A stretch of DNA of 64,000 nucleotides from Apostichopus japonicus (taxonomy: Eukaryota > Echinodermata > Holothuroidea > Aspidochirotida > Stichopodidae), in the NCBI RefSeq assembly GCF_037975245.1, contig NC_092564.1, forward strand, positions 2,569,984 through 2,633,983. Reading direction: 5' to 3'. Made by a program: the position numbers and the translations under genes. Below are positions 51,313-61,546 of this stretch, in pieces. The notes under the pieces are model-generated. The model saw only the letters and a list, made by a program, of their open reading frames with translations. It did no database searches and had not been told where the DNA came from. How positions within the stretch are numbered: the first letter of the stretch is position 1; each line of letters begins with the position of its first letter.

Positions 51313-51316
<4 letters not shown>
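51241..51316. repeat. 76-bp palindrome with TA core
   Basis: ATTACAGCATATGCAAAAT at the left is matched by its reverse complement at the right (51298-51316) across a pure TA core, so the complete segment is self-complementary. A second TA tract follows directly. Confidence 0.92.

Positions 51317-51382
<66 letters not shown>
51317..51382. repeat. (TA)n microsatellite
   Basis: TA tract with TATG interruptions, adjoining the palindrome at its left and the tRNA-like repeat at its right. Confidence 0.9.
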
Positions 51383-51386
<4 letters not shown>

Positions 51387-51461
51387 ATATATGTATATAA
51401 AACTTCTGCTAAATCCAGCAGAAATCAGTAAGTCGCAATGACTTCACTGCCATGCCGACAC

Positions 51462-51760
51462 TCTATTTGGGATTCGAACCCGGGCCTCCCGCTGTATATA
51501 CGGACACCCTAACCACTAGTCTATGGACGCTGATTGTATGTCCAGAGGTTCGAAACCGGTAAGGAAGGTCGTAATTCCACTGTAGGCGTTTGTCACACTA
51601 TAGTTCTGTTTTTGTGACATATTGTGCCTTACTCTGTAGATCAAACACGATGCTAACCGACTCGAAATCATTTGTGATTCCTAAAGCCGGATCTCGAAAG
51701 CGATATTTTGAACAGACTTTGTTAATGAAATGGAGGTAAACGACAAAGGCAAATGAATAT
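51462..51760 (-). repeat. Dispersed repeat with tRNA-like sequence, copy 2
   Basis: Reverse-strand copy of 47005-47322. The tRNA-like part is 51462-51530 (minus) with B-box GGTTCGAATCC and A-box TAGACTAGTGGTTAGGG. The acceptor-stem 3' strand is not conserved here, which supports a degenerate, non-tRNA role. Confidence 0.75.
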
Positions 51761-52531
51761 TATAATTGAAATCGTAGTGAGTTGGAAAATCCAGAAAACG
51801 TCCAGCCCCCACGGGATATATATACTGTATCCTGTTTGTACAGTCTAATTTTCACCGGACCCGGGCACACGACTCTCACACTATAGTAGAATTTTAAGTT
51901 CAGTGATTCGTAACATCAAATAAGGCTTTGGAAAAAAATCTTTCGTGCGTAAAGTTTAGATCTGATACCTTGAAAAGAATGCCACAACCAAATGTTACAA
52001 TGGTACTAGTTTGCATGGAATCACATGCTATGCTATCCTTGTAGTCGTCGCAGTTCACGCGGATTGGCACCATTTTTGTGATCATTCAAGGGGCCCTAAA
52101 TACGTTTATGTGAATTTGTGAAACTAAAATTGTTACATAGCTTGTAGACAGTAAAGCAAGCCTTCTGACTGAACCATTCCTCTCACGCCACCGTTGACCC
52201 TCTGTCCAATATATGCCTATATCATTGCCATACGTATTTTCATGCACATACAATACTAACGAGTAGAGAGCTATAGGTTTATTCTTTCTTCTTATGATGA
52301 CGTCCTCGCTAGACACATGGGATGTCCACATGAACCGAATCGAGCTAACCGGTTGTGCATTGGTCAACTGAGTTGTAGTAACTTATTAGTTCCAAATAAA
52401 CATTCATATCAAAATAATATTGTAGGTCTTTATTAACAATCAAAATGGTTTCATTGTTATGATCATTTTTCATTTGGTAACAACAAACTTTTGTTGTTCA
52501 ACAAACTTTCATTTGGTAACAACAAACAACA

Positions 52532-52537
<6 letters not shown>
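51761..52537. other. Intergenic, no gene seen
   Basis: Unique-looking AT-rich DNA. A 93-codon minus-strand frame at 52086-52367 has no recognised similarity. A short direct repeat of TTCATTTGGTAACAACAAAC occurs at 52469 and 52508. Confidence 0.45.

Positions 52538-52621
<84 letters not shown>
52538..52621. repeat. (TA)n microsatellite, about 42 units
   Basis: Uninterrupted TA tract; overlapping open frames on both strands are artefacts of it. Confidence 0.95.
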
Positions 52622-52622
<1 letters not shown>

Positions 52623-53238
52623 CCCTTATCCCTAGATTCACGTACGTCCCTGGTATGTGTTTCGTTTTCCGGCATCCATCCAAGTCCTGCATTTGACTAC
52701 CCATACAATGCTATAGCATTACACTACCCTGTCTCGTATAGTGTTGCACGAACAGTCTCCTTTATTCTTACGTAAGACACATATACAATTTCAGTGTTTG
52801 TTGTTTACCCGATAAAACAAGCTCTTGTCATATACATAACATCGTGACATCACAAACGCCCATAGTTTGGTTGGCGTTGAAGGTCATAAAATATTGCCCT
52901 TCATCGCGTTATTAGAGAGTACGACCTTTGTACATTCATTACTAAATTATATATGACATATCAGATATTATAGCTCAACAAAAAGTACTCTAGTTTAAAC
53001 TTTCAGAAACGTCTCATGAACCCCCTGGGATGGACTTACGCACCCCTGGGGGTTCATGTAACCCAGTTATAGGGAACCCCTGCTCTAGGACAACCATGCA
53101 TAAACGTACACGGCTGGTAGTTCACTCATCCGGATCTGCGGTTTTGCTAAGAGGAATTCTCATCTTTTCCAAGGCCTTGATCTGTTTTATTTAAGATTCC
53201 CCGAACCAAGGAAGAGAAGTACTTGTGTTTGCAATTTT

Positions 53239-53780
53239 GGGTGCTTTTACACTAGATCAAGATCAGATCCCCTGATTTTATCAGATGATCATCTCTCTAT
53301 GGGGTAAACTTATGCATTGATCCGGACGCATTTACACTCTGATCCTCCCCCGCTATTCACCGGATGTTGGTAACAAAATCGGATTGGAATGATGTCATGC
53401 GCAGATCGCTTAGTACAAATACTCCAAAACTTTCGTTGTCACGGTGTATAGCCTTAGGGCGACAAAATTATGGTATGCACGGCACACACGCACTCAATCT
53501 ACGTAAGAATTAGCACATGCATATTAATACATGACTGGAATTTCACGGGAGAATGCATGTGACGTAATGAGGTCACCGGATATCTCGGGTCACTGTTGAT
53601 GCGGGAATGTTTACATTGCAAAATTGATCTCGACGTCCGGATCAGACCCTGGCCTCTACCAGCATCAAAATAGGAGGATCAGATCCGGAACTGAACTGCG
53701 TTTACACTACAGCCGTGATCTCGATGTCAGGATCAGATCCTGACGTCGAGATCTGATCCGGATCTAATGTAAAAGCACCC
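53239..53780. mobile_element. 542-bp MITE, family X copy 2
   Basis: Inverted relative to the copy at 11412-11957 and nearly the same length. Starts GGGTGCTTTTACACTAGATC and ends TAATGTAAAAGCACCC; flanked by TTT on both sides. Shared interior words include CAAAACTTTCGTTGTCA and GGTCACTGTTGAT in corresponding places. Confidence 0.88.
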
Positions 53781-53826
53781 TTTGCATATGGCATAGTCTC
53801 TGTAGCTTACTTCGTTTGAAAGTTAA

Positions 53827-54190
53827 AGACATTGAAGACTCGCCCCAAACCGCGTGCGGCCAACTGAAAAAGTTAACTTTATGTTGCTTGCAAGTGACGT
53901 TTTGTTCGTGTCGCTACAAAATGCGGACAGTAATGAAACGTGATACCTTAATTGTTATCTTTAGCTGGACCTGAGATGTCCATTGCTGTATCGTTTGTAC
54001 ACTGTGCTGTCGGTATTGACCGCAGCTGTATGTACTGACTGTACACTAGTGTCTAATTACCGACGGTAGCAAGCTGTGTGTGTATTTTCTGGGATCGATG
54101 GTGGTGTTTAACACTTCTGTTACACCTCATTCGAAACTAGGTCAAATTACCGGCATTAGACGTTTCTTTTTGCGCGAGTCTTCACACCCT
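53827..54190. mobile_element. TTAA-type DNA element, copy B (364 bp)
   Basis: Same orientation as copy A at 36582-36936 and clearly similar throughout (for example CCGACGGTAGCAAGCTGTGT and GGGATCGATGGTGGTGT). Left flank is TTAA (53823-53826); right flank is TTGA (54191-54194), a one-base decayed TTAA. It begins 43 bp after the family X MITE ends. Confidence 0.85.
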
Positions 54191-54194
54191 TTGA

Positions 54195-55143
54195 TACTGG
54201 TTTGTGCTCTGCTCGTGTGATAGGCTCATAGTAAGGTGCTACTTGTGGTATTGTACTTTAACGAATTTAATGTTGATGTATACGCCGATGCTGTACTTGA
54301 CGTGGTGGTTTATGTTAGCATACAATGAATGCTACAACAGAACTCTTGTAACTTTAAATGCCAAAATGACATGGTTCCCCTTTATCGAAAATTGTCACAC
54401 ATGTTAATATACAACTTTATAGGTCCATGTGTATCATAATGTAATTCTTTCAATCTATAGCGTACAATTAACATGTTAAATGCACAGCTAACAGTGATGC
54501 CGCACAGCCGTGTAGTATAGGCCTACCCTTCTTCGGCTGGTCATAGAAGCAGCCTAATGCTGACGGTGAGCGATCAGTACGCACATCACTGTTAACCATA
54601 GCAGATTTGGGCGGAATTCTTTCCAAATTTCTTCCGAAGCGATCGAGAGTGAAGATTAAATACCGCTGTTTCTGACCAAGATGAGAAAGATGTATCCATT
54701 CATTTGACCAAGGTGCGGAGATACGCAACTATTGAAGGAACTGTTCTGTTAGGAGGCGGGCGGGTCATGAACCGTCTTTCCGAGGGTTTCCAAAGGGAGC
54801 AATAATAACAACAGGGACACATCAATCATAACCAACCATAACTGCGTCAATAAAATGAGTCACTGATAAAGGCATTAAATTGTCAAGAAATATCTATGAT
54901 ACCTTGGTATACAAACCATGTACTATTTCCTGTAGCGTTTGATAAAGGCATGCTGCGGATGGTTGAAGCTGCAACGTGCATATAGATGAAAGCCATCTTA
55001 ATTGATATATAATAGTACGTTGTATGTATATATGAGTATCTCTCCAACATAGGTATATGAACGGTAAACAGTGTGTAGGTACTCAGACATCGGTTTGAAA
55101 TGAGGTGAGGGGCTCAGACATGGGGGGAAATGGGGACAGATCA
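54195..55143. other. Intergenic, raised GC/CpG towards the right
   Basis: No gene identified. From about 54.5 kb the sequence is richer in CpG than the surroundings. An 86-codon minus-strand frame at 54468-54728 has no recognised similarity. Confidence 0.4.
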
Positions 55144-55420
55144 ATGCTTAGTGTTGTCGAAATTACCGTGTGGCGAAGCCTGCGCGTAAAATCATTGCAG
55201 TACATATTCGAGTGGGTTGTGCACGACATTCCAACTCTTCCCAAGGCGTGGGGAGAGGACCCGGGTGAGAAGGGTAAAACATACAAAATTACATTGAATT
55301 TCCGTGATAAAATTACGCGTGTCCTGCACGCCAACGCTTCATACGCGGTAGATTCGGCGCCAGATAAGTCGTTCCATATATACTGGGCGGACAGCGCCCT
55401 CGCAGGTATTATCCTGCAGG
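55144..55420 (+). CDS. Candidate coding exon of unknown function
   Basis: An open frame reads from ATG at 55144 (or 55105 in the same frame) to a strong donor: codons ...Leu-Gln-Glu are followed by GTAAGAGC at 55421. The peptide begins MLSVVEITVWRSLRVKSLQY and includes TYKITLNFRDKITRVLHANA and FHIYWADSALAGIILQE. The composition is balanced and the CpG content high compared with nearby chance frames. I do not recognise a domain. It is not phase-compatible with the small exon at 56398. It could also be an internal exon using the AG at 55116-55117, or chance. Confidence 0.3.
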
Positions 55421-55978
55421 AGGTAAGAGCGAATGAAATTAAGGTATAAACGCTAGCTTTTTCTGCTTAGAGAATACCGTTTGGCAGTACGCTCTTTTCG
55501 ACAGAAGCAACACGAATGCTTGAAAATATATCTTTCAACCTGCAAGTTATAAATCGACTTATTTGTCACGCATGGCATTCGCCAGTTTGTTTGTATTCCG
55601 ACAGTTCCCCGCTTATTTTGTGACTTAAACGAGCCACATATCGCATTTCAACACATTGAAACGTTTGAGCCCAACATTTCCTACGCGCCGTCCACGATGA
55701 CAAGGGCAATATTTAATTAATTTATTCTTTCGATTCACTTTCCGGACTCTGGAATTTTTTTGGAAGAAAAATGAACATGGATGTATTTGGACTTGACCGC
55801 TATCAATTCGAGCCTGCACAGTGGAGGAACTGAGACGAGACCTAGCGCTTGCTTAACAGATCGCATTCGTTGCCGAAACTGGCAGTTACTCTAATGCTAG
55901 TACTGCCAACACTAGTAACAATTCTGCGACGGAGGGGCAATCCTGGTGCTCTTGTGACCTTTGTACGATGTGGCTCGC
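55421..55978. other. No further feature recognised
   Basis: Follows the donor at 55421. No open frame of interest; a 64-codon minus frame at 55625-55819 has no support. Confidence 0.4.
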
Positions 55979-55986
55979 TGACGTCA
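55979..55986 (+). promoter_or_regulatory. CRE-like element upstream of a candidate start
   Basis: Perfect TGACGTCA, 35 bases before ATG at 56021, in a locally CpG-rich segment. Position and palindromic identity fit a CREB/ATF proximal promoter element; no TATA box is seen. Confidence 0.3.
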
Positions 55987-56020
55987 TTTTCGAAACGCCC
56001 TCGTTATTGAAATAAACATA

Positions 56021-56501
56021 ATGGCCGCTAACAAAATAGGTGTGAACAAATAATTAGAAAGTTCCTGGAAATTCGGGGTAAGGTAGTTTTGACTATATAG
56101 TCATTTCACAGTTAATGACAGAAATGAGTCTCTACTACGAGGTAACTGCAAAACACTATAGGGTTTATTTCTCCTTTAAGTCATGTCATAACCTAGATAG
56201 CTGTTCAAATCAAGCTGAGGTTGAGTAAAGTTTCTGTTGGATCCAACTCTGCATAGTTGATGATGTAATGTCTTTTTTATCCTAATGTGACCTTTGACCT
56301 ACAGTTGCAACGAATATCTCAGTGGGAGTTGAATGATCACGTCTCACGACGTGATAATTTTTCTCCAGGGGTGAATGATATTTGTTTTGTCTTCTAGGTA
56401 TATCTTCAAATGTTCTCATTCCTGATGATTTCGAGTTTTTTGTTTTCTTTCTTCAAGTATTCCAATCAGCTAGAGGAATAGTGAAGCCAGATTATGACCA
56501 G
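56021..56501 (+). CDS. Candidate 5' exons of an unrecognised gene (two exons)
   Basis: Exon a (56021-56039) reads ATG GCC GCT AAC AAA ATA G before the possible donor GTGTGA. Exon b (56398-56501), after the acceptor GTTTTGTCTTCTAG, opens with GT and completes a Gly codon in phase 1. The joined peptide starts MAANKIG and continues ISSNVLIPDDFEFFVFFLQV, then FQSARGIVKPDYDQ. It would end in phase 0 at a weak donor, GTTAGG. The matching phases and the acceptor favour a real gene; the short length, the weak donor and the lack of a recognised family argue for caution. No third exon was identified. Confidence 0.25.
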
Positions 56502-56856
56502 GTTAGGGCAAAACCGTATACTTGTAGCTAACAATACTTGACAAGAAATGACCAAAGCTTGTCCATTCTATCCACATGTATAGCCTTGATGATAGGTCAC
56601 AAAGCAGGTTAACATTTTCCTGTGCCTGCAACGTACCCTTAACGCATGTGCGTAAATATCTTTAAATAAAACAACCGGTACTAAGTTTGTTTGTTGCATT
56701 ACAGCTTCAACCCACGTTGTATGTATACACTGTATGCAAGAACTGATTTTATTGTTTTCTCTCAACATAATCGATTGTGGAGGAGATATATTCATTTTTG
56801 GTTTCGATGAACATCGTAACCTATGCAGTCATGTAGGCGGATGAGAGAGTGTGTGT

Positions 56857-56866
56857 GTGTGTGTGA
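56857..56866. repeat. (TG)n microsatellite
   Basis: Short GT tract at about 56850-56866, just before the AGGTCA-containing tandem repeat. Confidence 0.8.
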
Positions 56867-56869
56867 CGC

Positions 56870-57300
56870 CTTACTTGTAAACACGATATATCAATATGGG
56901 AAGCTTGGACTAATCTCGTATTTAGTGAGTAGGTGTATCACATTGAGTAGAAGAAGCCTATTGTTTTTATAGGTCAAGGTTCATTTTGGGTCACCAGGGG
57001 TCAAATTGTGAAAACCTTGTAAACAAGATATCTCAAGAAGGAAAGCTTGGATCAGTCTCGTATTTCGTATGTAAGAGAACCACATTTATGAGAAGAAGGC
57101 TATAATTTTTGGTAGAGGTTAAAGGTCCTTTGGGGTCATTAGGGGTCAAAATGTGAAAACCTTGTAAACACGATTACTCAAGAAGGGAAGCTTCGACGAG
57201 TCTCGAGTATGTAGTTTTGACACGTTCAGAATAAGAAGCTATTGTCTTTGATGGAGGTCAAAGGTCATTTGGAGTCACCAGAGGCCAAATTGTGGAAACT
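56870..57300. repeat. 142-145-bp tandem repeat rich in AGGTCA words, about 3 copies
   Basis: Anchor CTTGTAAACA occurs at 56874, 57016 and 57161; a fourth unit breaks off near 57300. Each unit contains ATCTCAAGAAGGGAAGCTT-like, TTTTTGGTAGAGGTTAAAGG-like and GGGGTCAAATTGTGAAAACC words. Degraded relatives are in Gq introns 1, 2 and 3. Confidence 0.9.
57255..57267 (+). promoter_or_regulatory. Perfect DR1 nuclear-receptor-like motif in a repeat unit
   Basis: AGGTCA-A-AGGTCA in the last unit of the tandem array; other units have one-base variants. Function is unproven. Confidence 0.25.
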
Positions 57301-57820
57301 CAGTTTCATAATCTACCGTATGATCTCCCACCGACCAGCCTAGTTAATGACACGTGCGTAACGCCTCATAATAATAGGGGCTGCTGGTAATTGGAAATAG
57401 GCTTAAGGGCATTCGTAGAATCGAATCACAACTCGCGGACAAAGTTCCGTAGGCTTCAGCGTGTGTCGCTTCGACGCATATTTTGCCTACATTGCGTGCA
57501 AAAAGGTGTACCCTTTGTAATTACAGCGGTGCTATTGGAAGTTTTCCGTCGTATTTCACAATTGTCAAGATTCACTGCCAAATAAAAACTTGATGTTTGG
57601 ATGTAGTTACGTTGGGGAAAATGACCAGGCGCCGTTTATGAAACTTAACAGTCGCCTACTTAGGTTTTGACTATGACCAATCTCAATGTGAATTAATTGT
57701 GAAAAAACGGTCTTAGTTTGGCAGTGAGTTCACAAGCTGTGTCTGGATCGGCTGTTGAACTCAAGAGTCTCTATCACTAGTTTCAGCATACGGGGGTAAA
57801 ATTGGGTTCGTTAACACAAC

Positions 57821-58097
57821 AACGTGGACTTGTGATCTAATGATTGCAGGTTCGAGTCCTGGCCAGATCATGACGTTGTGTCCTTGAGCAAGACACTTTA
57901 TCTCCATTGCCTCTCTTCACCCAGGTGTATACAATGGGGACATTTGAGATAAATTGTCAGCTGTGCGCTGTTTAGCTGCTGGCATGTGGAGGGATTGTCT
58001 CGATGTTTGACAAAGTTATCGTTGACCGGGGTAATATTGTGGTTGTAAAGCGCATAGAAATGCATTTGCATATAGTTGCGCTATATAAATGAATATA
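57821..58097 (+). mobile_element. SINE with B-box, conserved central motif and LINE-like tail
   Basis: A B-box-like GGTTCGAGTCC at 57849-57859 is followed by GGCCAGATCATGACGTTGTG, TCCTTGAGCAAGACACTTTA and CTTCACCCAGGTGTATACAA. The 3' end reads TTGCGCTATATAAATGAATA, a common metazoan SINE/LINE tail form. The TGTCCTTG.GCAAG.CACTTTA core resembles a central SINE domain known from many animals. The A-box is eroded, so this copy is old. A second, worse copy is at 37053-37180. Confidence 0.75.
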
Positions 58098-58353
58098 TTC
58101 AGAATACCAGTCAGAATACCAATAAACTTAAGATGGCAAAACATATCCTAAATTATTTCTCAAGGCATTTTCCTACATGCCACCAGTCATAATTCGCAAA
58201 ATATACAACAATTTAAGGAGTTTTGAGACATGTTTGCTGTTATTGCTGCTAGGATTTTTTGGAAGATAGATGTTCTTTGAACCTTAGATTTTCATTGCGT
58301 AAAAGATCGCTTTGATTTAGGCAGTGTAATGGAGTAATAAAAATATATTCTAA

Positions 58354-58592
58354 TGACTAAAATTCTACTCCCCAAAACACAAAATTCACTCGCCATTAAT
58401 TCCTGGTCAATTCTCCATTGTACAGATCTACAACATCAATACTTTCTGTCAACAAAGGTTAGGCACTTACATGGTGATACGTAATTGCACATTGGAAATT
58501 TGTGGTTCTGTGCAGAACGAAATTTTACACTTTTTTCCACCAAAAGTAAGTGATGAACAAAGTAAAACATGTCACAGAATCATAAATAACAG
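58354..58592. repeat. Dispersed repeat R, copy 2
   Basis: Same orientation as 50361-50604 and similar along its whole length. The tRNA-like repeat fragment begins only 44 bp later. Confidence 0.85.
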
Positions 58593-58636
58593 CCGAATAT
58601 AGATGAGGTAAACAGTTTAGACTATACTTCGCATAA

Positions 58637-58710
58637 CTAAAGCCGGATCTCGAAAGAGATACTTTGAACAGACTTTTGTTATTGAAATGAAGGGAAACGT
58701 CAATGGCAAA

Positions 58711-58720
<10 letters not shown>
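58637..58720 (-). repeat. Dispersed tRNA-like repeat, copy 3 (distal fragment only)
   Basis: Minus-strand match to the part of the repeat farthest from the tRNA-like end (CCGGATCTCGAAAGAGATAC, TTTTGTTATTGAAATGA). The tRNA-like part is missing. Confidence 0.75.
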
Positions 58721-58759
<39 letters not shown>

Positions 58760-58774
58760 ATATATATATATATA
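58716..58774. repeat. (TA)n microsatellite
   Basis: TA tract with one TATC interruption adjoining repeat copy 3. Confidence 0.95.
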
Positions 58775-58960
58775 TTCTGTTTCTGCAAATATGTCTATTT
58801 CTAATATTGCGCTAGAATCTATTCCTATACTGTATCACTGTATTTTCTACGGCAGTGTCGAACTATAACAGGCACAGTGGAAGTGTGTCATAATTCATGA
58901 ATGTAAATATACATCAGTCTGAAAAATGTCATTTGTATAGTGGTTGTGACTCTGTTGTCA

Positions 58961-59031
58961 CGTGGTGTCTCCGGGGCAAACAACTGTGATTGACCCACAC
59001 TGGGTAACCGGGGAGACACCGCGGTATAAAA
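58961..59031 (+). promoter_or_regulatory. Hairpin followed by a TATA-box-like sequence
   Basis: GGTGTCTCC (58964-58972) and GGAGACACC (59012-59020) form a 9-bp perfect stem, 12 bp with flanking pairs. TATAAAA follows at 59025-59031. It could be a core promoter on the plus strand or the remains of a small element; no gene start follows within 150 bp. Confidence 0.2.
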
Positions 59032-60199
59032 CACAACCGACAAAAGACACCGATCTTACTACCAATAGAACATATGAGCCAATTTAACCCGTGGAGAAGG
59101 AAATCTGAGAGGCAATAATCTAATTGTGTTTAAATATCTTTATCAAAACATTTATAAAATCGTAAACTTATGAAAAACTTTCACCCATGACCTACGAGAC
59201 GCAGAAACAATGTGCAACAGAAAAACAAATCTTTTTGCACTTTTACGTTTTGTAAACACCGTGATGAACGCACTGTGTTCTGCACACAAAAAAATGGACA
59301 GCTGAAGACAAATTTAGCTAGGCTACAACAGCCTAACGTGATTAGTCTCAGAACATACATTCTTAAGAAGAAACGGTGTATAGACTACCTTTACCACGAC
59401 ACAAAATGATAAATTCTTTAAACAACGCATTTATCTGTGATTGGTTCACATATTAACTTTGATCTATTAAGTTTTAAATGAACATTTATCTTTCCGTAGT
59501 CTTGATTTGTCTTCGGAAGTATCGCAGTATAAGAAATATGAAATTAATAACCTTCTTTTAGCCATTTTGTTAATTAAGTCCTTGATATAATTCTAACAAT
59601 GAAAATAATTTACAATAGTTTTTGTACATATCTGCTTTATAAATATACTTTCCATCCAAATATTATTTATTTATTCTATACACCAAATATTTACATCAAG
59701 TAATCATAAAAAACTTAATCCAAACCTGGAAAAGCACATTTAACTACTAGGTCTGGAGTACTTGGGTTTATTTTAGCGTGTAATTTAATGGCTAAAATTT
59801 ATCAAAACTATGTTCCAGAAAAATTCGAACGTTTCAAAGTATATGCCTATGCAGTAACTTGAACACTATTAGGTTAAACAATACTGTTAAGATTGAGAGG
59901 AAACACATTTTTAATGTTTTAAAATCGTAAAATTGATAAGACGAGTGACCATTATAAATTAATGGCCATCATATATCTGACGTAGATATAATTCACATCC
60001 CCTTGATTACATAAACACAGGAATAGGCGCTGCATTATTCATAATAAGTTGTGTTCGTCGTGGAATTGGTTTGTCGCCACAGTAGCATATTGGAGAGAAC
60101 GTTCCTTCTAAACATTGGCCGAAACATAAAATATCAAACATTAAGAAATAATTCGCAATGTACGAGAAACGTTAAATACAAAAGAAAACTTATACAAAT
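59032..60199. other. Intergenic, no gene seen
   Basis: AT-rich. The 65-codon frame at 59212-59409 has no recognised similarity. Confidence 0.45.
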
Positions 60200-60670
60200 G
60201 TGGGCCATATGAAAGGTACGTATCATCCGATTCTAGGGAAAATAATCCTCGTACGAATATTCCTTAGAAACAGTCTCTTTCAGAAATGTCAAATTACTAC
60301 GCATCTGGTGTTGCACTTCAGTAAGTTCAGTCTGTTTATAGCTCCATGGTCCAACATATACCCTCATCACCAGGTCCGTTTACAAACAGACCTTGGCACA
60401 GTCCAGATTACAAGGGAAATAAAGCTACACTTGGTGGTAATTCGACTACATGTTTTCAAGACGCAAGTCTTCATTGTAAAACCATATTATTTTTGTAATG
60501 GTGACAGTTGGACGTCTCGGATTTCTCAAGCCTTCTCAAATGCCGTTATGTTATATCTCTCCAAACAAAGTCACTGTGAACCACAAACACTTACTGATCT
60601 GGCAATATCTGACAAGATGGTACACATGTGCGATGATTTTAGTGATTGTGGTGACAATCCTTTTGAGTGA
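60200..60670 (+). pseudogene. 156-codon open frame ending in an LDL-receptor-class-A-like motif
   Basis: Longest unassigned frame in the right half. The end reads KMVHMCDDFSDCGDNPFE, close to the LDLa signature 'CDG..DCGDGSDE' that binds Ca2+. Only one earlier Cys (SHCEPQTL) fits the six-Cys pattern, and the final Cys is missing because a stop follows. The N-terminal part has hydrophobic strands (THLVLHFSKFSLFI) that might be a decayed beta domain. Most likely an eroded exon of an extracellular protein; chance is possible. Confidence 0.22.
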
Positions 60671-61546
60671 GGGGGTTCAAAGTTATACTTTCCCCGATCC
60701 AGTGATAATTTGCTGTTCATAGACTCATTTACACCTGCATGGGACCTGGAACACAGCTGTACGCGAAGACGGTTGCTCGCTCAGAGACCCAATCCGACTT
60801 AGCCCATCTCAAACTTTCAAACCCTATTTTGGCCACGAGGTTATCGTGGCTGCATGATCTACGCTAAATAAAGCTGTATTTGCGTTATTATCGTGATTCA
60901 GACACAAAATCTTGGTAACCACATCTTAGGAAATTCTAGATAGGCTCGCATTTAGCCAGTAAGTGATAAATATTTTCTTAGACGGCAGCACCGGCTAAAG
61001 GACAGTGGTTTACTAATTATGTAAACTCATAAGTAACACGTTTATATGGTATTGGACTAATAGTTGATTTCTGAGTGAGTATCGAACGATTAAAGACACG
61101 ATTTGTACAAACCATTTGCTCAATTCTGTTTTGAAAATGAAATTTCACATCACCACACTTGCAATTGACTCTTCGATATGTAACTACGCGCCCAATAAGA
61201 GTGAAAAGCATGGGTCAGGTAAAATTGCGTTTGAACAAGATGGTCATTACTTGTTATAAATGTTAAACTGTTCAAACAAGTTTTCTGATAACGCTGCCCA
61301 TGTTAGATCTGTCACTCCAACGGAGTTCCAATCACCGACACCGTAACTTAAGTTTCGTTTGGCAAACTCTCACATAATTATGCAACTAATATGATGTTAT
61401 CAATAACGTTTCTTCCTGTCCTGTCAAACGGAACCTCAGCGCATGCTTGATTCTTCATGTAAGAATTATAGTTTATATAGGAGCCTACGTACTTTTTGAG
61501 TACTTTTGACTTTAAGCTGCAGAACTTCTGCATCTTCCCTCACTGC
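60671..61546. other. 3' flank of the SLC5 gene
   Basis: No coding feature. If the SLC5 mRNA uses a distal poly(A) site, its 3' UTR lies here on the minus strand. Confidence 0.4.

Noticed and set aside
53000-53090. GGGAACCCCTG end as a further hAT element
   Set aside because: Only one end is found; no matching left end or target duplication.
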